The notes under the pieces are model-generated. The model was not told the DNA's origin. It made no database searches and saw nothing but the letters and a program-made list of their open reading frames with translations. The translations under genes were made by a program, and so were the position numbers. This document shows, in pieces, positions 22,714 to 31,435 of a stretch of DNA of 64,000 nt. The DNA lies in contig NZ_CP086136.1 of the NCBI RefSeq assembly GCF_017565645.3, positions 62,001 to 126,000 of the forward strand. The letters are read 5' to 3'. This DNA comes from Bradyrhizobium barranii subsp. barranii. GTDB lineage: Bacteria > Pseudomonadota > Alphaproteobacteria > Rhizobiales > Xanthobacteraceae. Position 1 is the stretch's first letter. Every line of letters starts with the position of its first letter.

Positions 22714-23625
22714 CTAGATTCTCAGCACATTGCGCTTGCGCCAATCCGCGACGAAATCGATGAACGCGCGTAGCGCGGGCGGCGTCTGGCGCCGGCTCGG
22801 ATAGTACAGGAACGGGCCCGGAAACGGCTCGCACCAATCTTCCATCAAGCTGACCAGCGCGCCGGACGTCACGGCGTCATGGACGTAGCCATCGAGCGTC
22901 GCCCAAATGCCGGCGCCGTCGAGCGCAGCGCGCATGGCAAGGCCCATGTTGGTCGAGATCAGCTTTGCGGGCGGATCGACCTTCACGATCTGGCCAGCCT
23001 TCTCGAACTCCAGATCATGCATGACGCCGCTCGAGTAGCGGGCGCGGATGCAGTCATGGTCGAGCAGATCCTTCGGATGCTTCGGCGTGCCGCGGCGCGC
23101 GATGTAATCGGGCGATGCGACGACGACGTAGCTCTGCGGACCGCTCAGCGGGATCGCCACCATGTCCTGCGCGAGGTGCTCGCCATAACGCACGCCGGCA
23201 TCGTAGCCCGCGCTGACGATGTCGACGAAGCCGCTTTCGGAAACGATGTCGAGGTCGACCTGCGGGTAGGTCGCGAGGAACGGCCCGACCATCGGCGCCA
23301 GCACGAGGTCCACCGCCGGCGGCGGCGCGTTGATGCGCAGGCGGCCCGAAGCCACCTCGCGCAGGCCGCGGACCTGATCCAGGGCATCGCCGACATCGCG
23401 CAGCGCCGGAGCAATGCGGGACAGCAGCAGCTCGCCCGCCTCGGTCAGCGCGACGCTGCGGGTGGTGCGGTTCATCAGGCGGACGCCAAGGCGCTCCTCC
23501 AGGTCCCGCAGCCGCTGGCTAAGGCTCGACACCGACACGCGAATTTCGACCGCCGCCCGCCGGAAATTGCGGGTGCGGGCAACTGCCACGAAGACGTCGA
23601 GATCACGCAGATCGGGCTCGGCCAT
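22714..23625 (-). CDS. LysR-family transcriptional regulator
   Basis: The 303-residue product has the LysR winged helix at about 5-65 (DLRDLDVFVAVARTRNFRRAA, SVSSLSQRLRDLEERLGVRL) and a periplasmic-binding-protein-like sensor domain. It belongs to the subgroup with signature LMNRTTRSVALTEAGE. It is divergent from the broken aldo/keto reductase gene with a 119-base spacer, so that gene was probably its target. Confidence 0.92.
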   Translation of the reverse strand: MAEPDLRDLDVFVAVARTRNFRRAAVEIRVSVSSLSQRLRDLEERLGVRLMNRTTRSVALTEAGELLLSRIAPALRDVGDALDQVRGLREVASGRLRINAPPPAVDLVLAPMVGPFLATYPQVDLDIVSESGFVDIVSAGYDAGVRYGEHLAQDMVAIPLSGPQSYVVVASPDYIARRGTPKHPKDLLDHDCIRARYSSGVMHDLEFEKAGQIVKVDPPAKLISTNMGLAMRAALDGAGIWATLDGYVHDAVTSGALVSLMEDWCEPFPGPFLYYPSRRQTPPALRAFIDFVADWRKRNVLRI

Positions 23626-23744
23626 TGTTCGCTATGATGAACAAGCCATTCTGGATTGTCCAGCTTATCGGCCTAATCGGTCAGGCGTATATCTGGCCTC
23701 GTCACGCGGCGCGATCAGCCTGCCGCCTTTTGAGGAGAGCCATC

Positions 23745-24752
23745 ATGGAACAGCGCAAACTCGGTTCAACCGGTCCGACCGTCTCCGCCCTTGGTCTCGG
23801 CTGCATGGGCATGTCGGAGGTCTATGGCCCCGCCGACCGCGGCGAAAGCATCGCCACGGTCCGTTCGGCGCTCGATGCCGGCATCACGCTGCTGGACACC
23901 GGCGATTTCTACGCCATGGGCCACAATTAAATGCTGGTGCGCGAGGCCCTGAAGGATGTGTCGCGCGAAAAAGTGCAGATCAGCGTGAAGTTCGGCGCGC
24001 TCCGCGGTCCCGCCGGCGAATTCTCCGGCATGGACACAAGGCCAGCCGCGACCAAAAACTTCCTGGCCTATTCGCTGCAACGCCTCGGCACCGACTACAT
24101 CGACGTCTATCGCCCGGCGCGTCTCGATCCCAACATCCCGATCGAAGAGACCATCGGCGGCCTCGCCGATCTCGTGAAGGCCGGCTACATCAGGCATATC
24201 GGCCTGTCCGAGGTGGGCTCCGACACCATCCGCCGCGCGCACGCCGTGCATCCGATCGCCGATCTCCAGATCGAATATTCGTTGATCGAGCGCGGCATCG
24301 AACGCAACATCCTCAAGACCTGCCGCGAGCTCGGCATCGGCATCACCGCTTACGGCGTGCTGGCGCGCGGCCTGATCAGCGGCCATTGGTCGAAGGACTC
24401 CGGCAAGACCGGCAGGGATTACCGGCTGATGACGCCGCGCTTCCAGGGCGCAAATCTCGACGCCAATCTCGCGCTGGTGGAATCCCTGCGGGCGATCGCC
24501 ACAGAGATCGGCGCAACGCCGGCGCAAGTTGCGATCGCCTGGGTAGCGGCGCAGGGCAAAGAGATCATACCGCTGGTCGGCGCACGCACGCGCAACCGTC
24601 TCACCGAAGCGCTCGGCGCGGCGAAGGTAACGCTGACGCCGGCGCATCTCGCAGCGCTTGCAAAAGCATTTCCGCCCGACGTCGCTTCCGGCACGCGCTA
24701 CGCGGCCGAGCAGATGGCGCATCTCGACAGCGAGAAGCCGGCCACGCGGTAG
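23745..24752 (+). pseudogene. Aldo/keto reductase interrupted by an in-frame stop codon
   Basis: The reading frame encodes a complete aldo/keto reductase of about 335 codons, but a TAA at 23928-23930 stops it after 61 codons. Both halves are in the same frame and match one continuous protein: MEQRKLGSTGPTVSALGLGCMG, LLDTGDFYAMGHN, stop, MLVREALKD, SVKFGALRG, YRPARLDP, HIGLSEVG, ITAYGVLARGL, IPLVGART. From memory, relatives have Glu before the Met (HNEML), so one G-to-T change in GAA would explain the stop. The catalytic Asp and Tyr lie in the first part, the Lys in the second. The ATG at 23745 has a good GAGGAG site. Read-through or a sequencing error are alternatives. Confidence 0.85.
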
Positions 24753-24761
24753 CGGCAGCGA

Positions 24762-25565
24762 TCAGGTGCGATGGGCGCTGAGGTCAGTGATGACAGGCCC
24801 ATCGCCGTTGAGCGGATTGGCCGGATCGCGCGCGTAGCGCAGCGTCTCGAAGCGCATCGCGCGCGCGTCGATCATCAGGAGGCGGCCGACGAGGCCGTCG
24901 CCGAAGCCGACGATCTCGCGGATCGCCTCCAGCGCCATCATCGAGCCCATCACGCCAGCAAGCGCGCCCATGACGCCGGCCTCGGCGCAGGCAGGCACCG
25001 TGCCGGGCGGCGGCGCTTCCGGAAACAGGCAGCGATAGGTCGGATTGAACACGCCCTGCTCGTTCTTCTCATGCGCGCGGATGGTGGTGAGCGAGCCGTC
25101 GAAGGTACCGAGCGCCGCCGTGATCAGCGGCCGCTTCGCGAAGAAGCAGGCGTCCGAGACCAGATAACGCGTCGAGAAATTGTCGGAGCCGTCGAGCACG
25201 AGATCGTAGTCTCCGATCATGCTCAGCGCATTGTCGGCATTGAGCCAGGTGGCGTGGCCGACGAAGCGGACATGCGGATTGAGCGCGGAGATCCGCTCGG
25301 CCGCGCTCTCGACCTTGTGCCGGCCGATATCGGGCGTCGTATGGATCACCTGGCGCTGGAGGTTTGACAGCGAGACCACGTCGTCATCGACCACGCCGAG
25401 CGTGCCGACGCCGGCGGCCGCCAGATACATCAGCGCGGGCGCGCCGAGCCCACCGGCGCCGATCACCAGCACGGAGGCCCGCTTCAGCGCAGCCTGGCCC
25501 GGCCCGCCGACGTCGCGCAGCACGATATGCCGGGCATAGCGTTCAAGTTCGTCCGGGCTCAGCAT
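24762..25565 (-). CDS. MoeB/ThiF-type adenylyltransferase (HesA/MoeB/ThiF family)
   Basis: E1-like enzymes of this family adenylate the C-terminal glycine of MoaD or ThiS for sulfur transfer in molybdopterin or thiamine synthesis. The 267-residue product starts MLSPDELERYARHIVLRDVGG, has the nucleotide loop VIGAGGLGAPALMYLA, the SNLQRQVIHTTPDIG arginine segment, LDGSDNFSTRY and YRCLFPEAPPPGTVP. The C-terminal CXXC zinc pair of E. coli MoeB is not visible. The frame stays open far upstream through antisense sequence, so the ATG at 25565 was chosen by family length. It faces the aldo/keto reductase remnant. Confidence 0.9.
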   Translation of the reverse strand: MLSPDELERYARHIVLRDVGGPGQAALKRASVLVIGAGGLGAPALMYLAAAGVGTLGVVDDDVVSLSNLQRQVIHTTPDIGRHKVESAAERISALNPHVRFVGHATWLNADNALSMIGDYDLVLDGSDNFSTRYLVSDACFFAKRPLITAALGTFDGSLTTIRAHEKNEQGVFNPTYRCLFPEAPPPGTVPACAEAGVMGALAGVMGSMMALEAIREIVGFGDGLVGRLLMIDARAMRFETLRYARDPANPLNGDGPVITDLSAHRT

Positions 25566-25691
25566 CGTCGTCCTTCGTACCTCTCGCCCCTCATGGTGAG
25601 GCGGCGCAACACCTGAACCACCCCAACATTGTTCGCGACCAACGAGATGTGCTTCAATGGTAGCACGTTCAATGGGCTGGCTGGATTTGTC

Positions 25692-27050
25692 ATGAGATCG
25701 ATGCTTGCGGCAACACTGATGTTCGCGGCTGCCACAGGCGCTAGCGCCCAGATGACGACGCCAGAGATCCCCGGCACCAAGCCGAAACCGGTCCAGACCG
25801 TGCCGATCCGGCCTCCCGCACTGCAGACGCCGTCGGCGACGGCCGATGCGATGGCGCAGGCGGAACGGCTGTCGCTCCAGTCCGACCTCGCCTGGGTCGG
25901 CCAATATAACGGCGCCATCACCGGCGACGTCAGCGCGCGCATGGTCGAGGCGATCAAGGAATATCAGAAGGCCAAGGGTGGCAAGCCGACCGGCGTGCTC
26001 AATCCGCAGGAGCGCGCCGCGCTCGCCGAGACCGCGCGGCGGAAGCAGGAGAGCGTCGGCTGGAAGATCGTGATGGAGCCGACCAGCGGCGCCCGGCTCG
26101 GCATCCCCGGCAAATTGGTGCCGCAGCAGGCGACCGATGCCAACGGCTCGAAATGGACTTCGCCGACCGGCACGGTGCAGGTGCTGCTGAGCCGCCGCAA
26201 GGAGGCGAACCCGACCACGGCGAAACTCGCCGAGCTGGAGAAGGAACCGTCTGGGCGCAAGGTCGACTACACCGTGGTGAAGCCCGACTTCTTCGTGCTG
26301 TCGGGGTTGCAGGGCCTCAAGAAATTCTACGTGCGAGGCACCTTTAAGGGCGACGAAGTCCGCACCATGACGATCCTCTACGACCAGGCGACCGAGAATA
26401 CCGTCGAGCCGGTGGTGATCGCGATGTCGAGCGCGTTCAATGCGTTTCCGACGGGACCGCAGGCCGGGCCGCCGCCGCGCAAGACCGTCGAATACGGCAC
26501 CGGCATCGTCGTCAGCGACGACGGTGCGATTGTCACCGACCGCCTCGTCACCGATAGCTGTCTCGCGATCACCATTGCCGGCTATGGCAACGCCGACCGT
26601 CTGGCCGAGGACAAGGAGCACGATCTCGCGCTCCTGCACATCTACGGCGCGCGCGGCCTGAAGCCGCTCAGCCTCACCGGCGGTACAGCGAAGACGAGCG
26701 TCGATGTCATCGGTATTGCCGATCCGCAGAGCCAGGGCGGAGCTGCGGGCGTGTCGAGCCTCAAGGGCGCGCTGGCGCCGGTCACGAGCAGCGACTCTGC
26801 GCTGTCGCCTCCACCGGCGGTCGGCTTCTCCGGCAGCCCGGCCATCGACGGCGACGGCAAATTCGCCGGCGTCGCGCTGTTGAAGCCGGCGATGGTCGCG
26901 GGGCCCGCGACATCGGTGCCGGCGTCGCAGGCGGTGATGGTGTCTGCAGAAGCGGTGCGTAATTTCCTGAAGGCGAACGATGTCACTGCGAACGGCACGT
27001 CGACGGATGCGAAGGCGGCCGTCGTCCGCGTGATCTGCGTGCGGAAGTAG
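25692..27050 (+). CDS. Exported peptidoglycan-binding/trypsin-like protein, probable pseudoprotease
   Basis: The 452-residue product has a signal peptide (MRSMLAATLMFAAATGASA), a Pro-rich stretch and a peptidoglycan-binding-like helical domain (about 55-105: LSLQSDLAWVGQYNGAITGD, VEAIKEYQ). A region with no known motif follows, then a trypsin-like domain from about 265 (VEYGTGIVVSDDGAIVTDRL). The catalytic Asp (HDLALLHI) and a Ser in GFSGSPAI are recognisable, but the usual TNxHVV segment reads VTDRLVTDSC with no His. It may bind rather than cleave. The ATG at 25692 is preferred over an in-frame TTG at 25629. Confidence 0.75.
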   Translation: MRSMLAATLMFAAATGASAQMTTPEIPGTKPKPVQTVPIRPPALQTPSATADAMAQAERLSLQSDLAWVGQYNGAITGDVSARMVEAIKEYQKAKGGKPTGVLNPQERAALAETARRKQESVGWKIVMEPTSGARLGIPGKLVPQQATDANGSKWTSPTGTVQVLLSRRKEANPTTAKLAELEKEPSGRKVDYTVVKPDFFVLSGLQGLKKFYVRGTFKGDEVRTMTILYDQATENTVEPVVIAMSSAFNAFPTGPQAGPPPRKTVEYGTGIVVSDDGAIVTDRLVTDSCLAITIAGYGNADRLAEDKEHDLALLHIYGARGLKPLSLTGGTAKTSVDVIGIADPQSQGGAAGVSSLKGALAPVTSSDSALSPPPAVGFSGSPAIDGDGKFAGVALLKPAMVAGPATSVPASQAVMVSAEAVRNFLKANDVTANGTSTDAKAAVVRVICVRK

Positions 27051-27054
27051 GCGA

Positions 27055-27087
27055 GAGAGAACAACACTTCTCTCGTGTCCCGGACGC
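27055..27087. repeat. Short hairpin and partial repeat copy
   Basis: GAGAGAA (27055-27061) pairs with TTCTCTC (27068-27074), followed by CTCTCGTGTCCCGGACGC (27070-27087). The latter is the left arm of the larger palindromes at 42259 and 50877; the matching right arm is missing here. Confidence 0.5.
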
Positions 27088-27137
27088 GGAGCGGAACGCA
27101 ATGCCTCTCCGTTGAGCCACGCAGCTCCTGCACGGTC

Positions 27138-28235
27138 TCACGTGCTCTTTGGCGAAGGTCCCAGATTTTCGAGGGGCGCGGTCAGCCTGCATGTAAGCCC
27201 GGCCGAGCCATACGAAACGTCAACGGAACCGCTGAAATCGTCCTTCAGCACGCGGGAAATCAGCCTGGAGCCAAAGCCCGTGCCGACGGGTTTCGATACG
27301 GACGGACCGCCAATCTCCTGCCAGACAAAGACAAATTTTGACTCGCCATCCTGAGCCTCGGTTGACCATGTAATCGATACGCAGCCTCCCGCTACGGTCA
27401 GAGCGCCGTACTTCGAAGCGTTGGTCGCGAGCTCGTGGAGCGCCAATGACAGAGCCAGCGCTTGTCGAGATTTCACGACGAGTGGAGGACCCGAGACGAT
27501 GAAGCGGCCTTCGCCTGTCCGATAAGGTGCAAGAGCAGTGCCGATCACATCGTGGAGTGGCGCGGCCGCCCAATTTGATGCGGTCAGCAGATCCTGCGCT
27601 CGTCCAAACGCGCCGAGCCGTGCCTGGTACTTTTCGAGATCGGCTTTGCTCGTCGGGTCACGAAATGTCTGGGCAGCTACCGCGCTCAACACTGCGAGCG
27701 TGTTCTTGACGCGGTGCTTCAGCTCCTCATTGATGAGGTTCAGCGCTTCCCTTGCCATATGCTCGGACGTGACATCCCTGCAGACGACAAGCACGCCGCC
27801 CACCTTGCCTTCAAGATCAATTGGACCAAAGCTGTACGTCCACCAAACGTCCTCGCGGCGCCCGTGACGGGTCACCGGCACCAGTTGGTCCTCATTCCAG
27901 GTCGCCCCCTTGCCCGACATGACGTACTCGATCTGGGGACCAATGATGTCCCAGATCTCGGCCCAACACTCACGGCCGCGCGCGCCCAAAGCGCTTGGGT
28001 GCCTTTCCGGCCCCATCGTCTCCCGGTATGCATCGTTGTAGAACTGGATGAGTTCTGGTCCCCACCAAATGAACATCGGGTGCCGCGAGGTCAGAACGAG
28101 CCGCACTGTAACTCGAAGACTTTGGGGCCAAGTGTCCGGAGAGCCCACGGATGTGCTTGACCAGTCAAACGCTCGCGTCAAAGCGCCCATCTCGCCGCCG
28201 CCGGCCAGGAAGTCGCCGCTTATATCGCCGCCCAT
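27138..28235 (-). CDS. HWE-family sensor histidine kinase with PAS domain
   Basis: The product has an N-terminal PAS-like sensor (about 15-165, PMFIWWGPELIQFYNDAYRE) and an HWE/HisKA_2 kinase core. The phospho-acceptor His is in EELKHRVKNTLAVL, the N box is ALHELATNASKYGAL, WQE is the W-x-E signature and GTGFGSRLI is the G box. There is no membrane segment, so it is cytosolic. HWE kinases often act in general stress or light responses in alphaproteobacteria. No response regulator is adjacent. The ATG at 28235 has an AAGG site; an in-frame ATG at 28316 would give 392 residues. Confidence 0.85.
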   Translation of the reverse strand: MGGDISGDFLAGGGEMGALTRAFDWSSTSVGSPDTWPQSLRVTVRLVLTSRHPMFIWWGPELIQFYNDAYRETMGPERHPSALGARGRECWAEIWDIIGPQIEYVMSGKGATWNEDQLVPVTRHGRREDVWWTYSFGPIDLEGKVGGVLVVCRDVTSEHMAREALNLINEELKHRVKNTLAVLSAVAAQTFRDPTSKADLEKYQARLGAFGRAQDLLTASNWAAAPLHDVIGTALAPYRTGEGRFIVSGPPLVVKSRQALALSLALHELATNASKYGALTVAGGCVSITWSTEAQDGESKFVFVWQEIGGPSVSKPVGTGFGSRLISRVLKDDFSGSVDVSYGSAGLTCRLTAPLENLGPSPKST

Positions 28236-28479
28236 ACGCACAGCCTTACTCAGACGCTGATCGACGAGCCTGCCGCCAGTGTTCCGCACCCTACATTGCC
28301 GAACTTGTGCCGTCATCTGCGCGGATCGGGCCGCATAGGCGACATCTGCCTCGCACCGAAAAATACCGCGGAGGTTCGAAAACCGCGAACCGCTGGATTT
28401 GCGGTCGCGACACCTGCCGGCGATCGGACGACGTCAGTTGCACAAGAGGTACGAGCGCACCGTCCTTGTGAATGGGCGG

Positions 28480-30159
28480 TCAGCTCAACCTGAACCTGAC
28501 ACCGCTCCGCGCAAGCCCCCCAGAGATCCCGACCGGCGTGCCGTCCGCGCGCCAGCAGGCGGCGCCGGTCATGCTGCCGTCGTCGTGGAAGGCAATGCCG
28601 TTCATGCCGCCCGCCACCGTCGCAACGGCCTGCACCTTGTGGCCGAGGCCCGCAAGCTTCGCGCGCACGGCCTCCGGCACCTTCTGCTCGACTTCGAGCG
28701 CGTTGCCTTCGGTCCAGATGCGCGGCGCCTCGACCGCTTCCTGCAGGCTCATGCCGTGGTCGATCAGATTGACCAGCGCCTGCATCGCGCTGGGGAAGAT
28801 GCGTTTCCCCCCGGGCAGGCCGAGCGCATAGCGGAGCTTGCCGCCGCTCAGCGCCATCATCGGCGACATCGAGGTGGTGACGCGCTTGCCTGGCGCCAGT
28901 GACAGCGCGTGGCCGGGGCGCGGATCGAACAGGTTCATGTAGTTGTTGGCGATGGCGCCCAGGCCCGGGATCATGATCTTGGCGCCGAAGAGATTGTTGA
29001 TGGTCTGCGTGGTCGCGACGACGTTGCCAAACGCGTCCGCCGCGGTCATGTGCGTGGTGTGCGCGCCTTCGAGCTGCGAGACGCCGGCGCCCCAGGCCTG
29101 CGCCCGCGCCGGATCGATGGCGCGGCGGCGTTCCTCGGCATAGGCCTTCGACGTCAGCCGCTCCACGGGGACGCCGACATAATCCGGATCGCCGCTGGCC
29201 GCGGCGCGATCGGCGAAGGCGATCTTCAGAACTTCGGCGAGATAGTGGATGGTCTCTGATGTACCGAAGCCGAGATCTCCGATGTCATAGCCCTCCAGAA
29301 TGTTCAGCATCTGCGCGATGTGGACGCCGGAGGCCGCGGGTGGCGGCGGGCCAAGGATGGTCCAGCCGCGATAGTCGGCGCGGATCGGTTGCCGTTCGAC
29401 GGTCTTGTAGCCGGTCAGATCGTTGCGGCGGATGAAGCCGCCGGTCTTCTCCATGTAGTCGACGAGGATGTCACCGAGCGGCCCCTCGTAGAGGGCCTTC
29501 TCGCCGTGGTCGGCGATGGCGCGGAGCGTCTCGGCATATTCGGCCTGCACCACGCGTTCGCCGGCCTTGAGCGGCTCGCCATCAGGCAAATAGATCGCCG
29601 CAATCGGCTTGTCCTTGCGCATCTCGGCAGCGCTCTCGCTGATGCATTCGTGCAAATACGGCGTCGCCGCATAGCCGCGCGCGGCATGCTTGATCGCGGG
29701 CTGCATCACATCGCCAAGCGACATGGTGCCGAACCGGCGCAGCGTCTCGCACCAGGCTTTCAGCGAGCCCGGCGTGGCGACCGCCTTCGGGCCGTTGAGG
29801 TTCTCGTTGCCGACGGTGTCGAACACGTCATGCGCCGCGCCCGGCGCGGAGGTGTAGCTGATGTCACGCACCGCCGCAGGCACGGTGCTCTGCCCGTCGA
29901 TGAAACGGTGGCTGCCGTCAGCCAGACGTATATGCGCCATGCCGCCGCCGATGATGCCGACCATCATCGGCTCGACCACGGTCAGCGTGAACAGGGTCGC
30001 GATCGCGGCGTCGATGGAGTTGCCGCCCGCGGCCAGCATCTCGGCGCCGGCGCTTGAGGCCAGCGGATGGTTGCTGACCACCATGCCGCGGCTCGAGACC
30101 GCCGGCATCTTCTGGCATTCAAAGATCGTTGCCGTCCGGTCGCGCCAGTTTCCGCCCAT
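28480..30159 (-). CDS. ggt: Gamma-glutamyltransferase family protein
   Basis: These Ntn hydrolases cleave or transfer gamma-glutamyl groups, for example from glutathione, after self-cleavage at a Thr. The 559-residue precursor has the start SNHPLASSAGAEMLAAGGNSIDAA, the FIDGQSTVP region, and the cleavage site AHTTHMTAAD with Thr368 as predicted nucleophile. The oxyanion region near the C-terminus is MSPMMALSGGKLRYALGLPGG. No signal peptide is visible, unlike typical periplasmic enzymes, so it may act in the cytoplasm or be a relative with another amide substrate. Confidence 0.9.
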   Translation of the reverse strand: MGGNWRDRTATIFECQKMPAVSSRGMVVSNHPLASSAGAEMLAAGGNSIDAAIATLFTLTVVEPMMVGIIGGGMAHIRLADGSHRFIDGQSTVPAAVRDISYTSAPGAAHDVFDTVGNENLNGPKAVATPGSLKAWCETLRRFGTMSLGDVMQPAIKHAARGYAATPYLHECISESAAEMRKDKPIAAIYLPDGEPLKAGERVVQAEYAETLRAIADHGEKALYEGPLGDILVDYMEKTGGFIRRNDLTGYKTVERQPIRADYRGWTILGPPPPAASGVHIAQMLNILEGYDIGDLGFGTSETIHYLAEVLKIAFADRAAASGDPDYVGVPVERLTSKAYAEERRRAIDPARAQAWGAGVSQLEGAHTTHMTAADAFGNVVATTQTINNLFGAKIMIPGLGAIANNYMNLFDPRPGHALSLAPGKRVTTSMSPMMALSGGKLRYALGLPGGKRIFPSAMQALVNLIDHGMSLQEAVEAPRIWTEGNALEVEQKVPEAVRAKLAGLGHKVQAVATVAGGMNGIAFHDDGSMTGAACWRADGTPVGISGGLARSGVRFRLS

Positions 30160-30404
30160 GCCGCCTGCCCCTTTTATTCACGGCGGCAAGCACATCATAC
30201 GCGCGACCACGGGTCCAGTATTGGTACGGATTAGCTGGCATTCCCGATTCTGCCATCATCGTTACCGTTGATTCGGACATCCGCGGTCCCCTTTGGATCG
30301 GGCAGGGCACGTCCTGAGCGAGTAGAGCTCAGCATCGAGAAGCGATGCACGTTCGCGTGGCGTTACCCCACAGACCCAAGCATTCCAAAGGATTCAACTT
30401 TTCC

Positions 30405-31148
30405 ATGCACACGATCGTACTGGCCACCCAAAAGGGTGGCAGTGGCAAGAGCACGCTTGCCATCGGCCTCGCGCTGGCGGCCAAGCAGGCCGGCTTCACC
30501 GTCCGCCTGATCGAAACCGACCCGCAGGGCACCCTGTCCAACTGGCAGCGTCGCCGCCACGCTGACGATCTCGTCGTCGAGCCGATCTATCACGCGGCCG
30601 ACATCGCGCCGCGCCTGAAGATGCTGGCTGACAGCGGCTTGCAGCTCGCGATCGTCGACACCGCGGCCGGCCTCAGCGCCGCGACCACCGCCGCGATCCG
30701 CCATTCCGACCTCTGCCTGATTCCGGCTCGCCCGAGCGTTGCCGACATCGAGGCGACCGTCTCGACGCTGAGCGTCGCGCGCGCCTGGAAGCGGCCCTAC
30801 GGCTTCGTGCTGAACCAGGCGCCAATCCGCGGCCAGCGCATCGACAACGCCGCCAACACGCTCGCCGAGGAAGCCGCCCTCGATCTCGCCGAGGTGCTCG
30901 CGCGCCCGCTGATCGTGATGCGCAACGACCACCAGGACTCGCTCGCGAGCGGCCTCGCCGTCAGCGAATTCGCGCCGAACGGCAAGTCGGCGGACGAGAT
31001 CCGCGGCCTCTGGCGCTGGATCGAGACCCGTCTCGAGCTCGAAGCCACGACCAATGTCCTGATCGACCAGGTCATCTCGGTCGCGGACGGGATGCTGCAC
31101 GCCGCCGCCGAACACGCGGCGGACGAGATCACGACACTGGCGTCCTGA
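30405..31148 (+). CDS. ParA-family ATPase, orphan
   Basis: The 247-residue product has the deviant Walker A motif ATQKGGSGKST at 6-16, the ETDPQGTLSNW switch I and the VDTAAGLS switch II, as in ParA/MinD ATPases that position DNA or protein cargoes. No ParB gene is adjacent, so it is probably not the chromosome-partition ATPase. Its cargo is unknown. The frame is open 20 codons further upstream, but the ATG at 30405 fits the family. It is divergent from ggt with 245 bases between them, in which I see no feature, and is followed by a strong terminator. Confidence 0.88.
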   Translation: MHTIVLATQKGGSGKSTLAIGLALAAKQAGFTVRLIETDPQGTLSNWQRRRHADDLVVEPIYHAADIAPRLKMLADSGLQLAIVDTAAGLSAATTAAIRHSDLCLIPARPSVADIEATVSTLSVARAWKRPYGFVLNQAPIRGQRIDNAANTLAEEAALDLAEVLARPLIVMRNDHQDSLASGLAVSEFAPNGKSADEIRGLWRWIETRLELEATTNVLIDQVISVADGMLHAAAEHAADEITTLAS

Positions 31149-31210
31149 GCGGGGCGATCGCTCGGACGACAGGCGGCCTCTTCACTTATCCGGTTGAAGA
31201 GCCCAAGCGA

Positions 31211-31261
31211 CGAAGCAATCCGGCCACCAGCCCGGCCGGATTGCTTCGCTTCGCGTTTTTT
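31211..31261 (+). terminator. Terminator after the parA-like gene
   Basis: CGAAGCAATCCGGCC (31211-31225) pairs perfectly over 15 bp with GGCCGGATTGCTTCG (31234-31248), followed by a short gap and six T residues. It is a strong intrinsic terminator. Confidence 0.85.
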
Positions 31262-31269
31262 GATGACTT

Positions 31270-31356
31270 GTAGCCCGGATGGAGCGAAGCGAAATCCGGG
31301 AAAGTCTCTCTGCGGAAAGTCTGGACCCGGATTGCGCTACGCTCCATCCGGGCTAC
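31270..31356. repeat. Palindromic repeat between the parA-like gene and mutM
   Basis: A perfect 17-base inverted repeat, GTAGCCCGGATGGAGCG (31270-31286) and its complement (31340-31356), has further pairing inside (AATCCGGG/CCCGGATT). A partial copy of the left arm, GTAGCCCGGATGG, occurs near 58229, so the family is dispersed. Confidence 0.8.
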
Positions 31357-31435
31357 GGGCTGCGCTCGCAATGACGGCGTGGTGGGGTCGTCGCCTTCGC
31401 CGAGACTCGCGGCCTATCGGCCGCAGGCCCGATCT

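Noticed and set aside
25566..27101. A 512-codon upstream extension of the moeB-type gene on the minus strand
   Set aside because: The extension is antisense to the exported trypsin-like protein and has no similarity to adenylyltransferases; the family start is at 25565.
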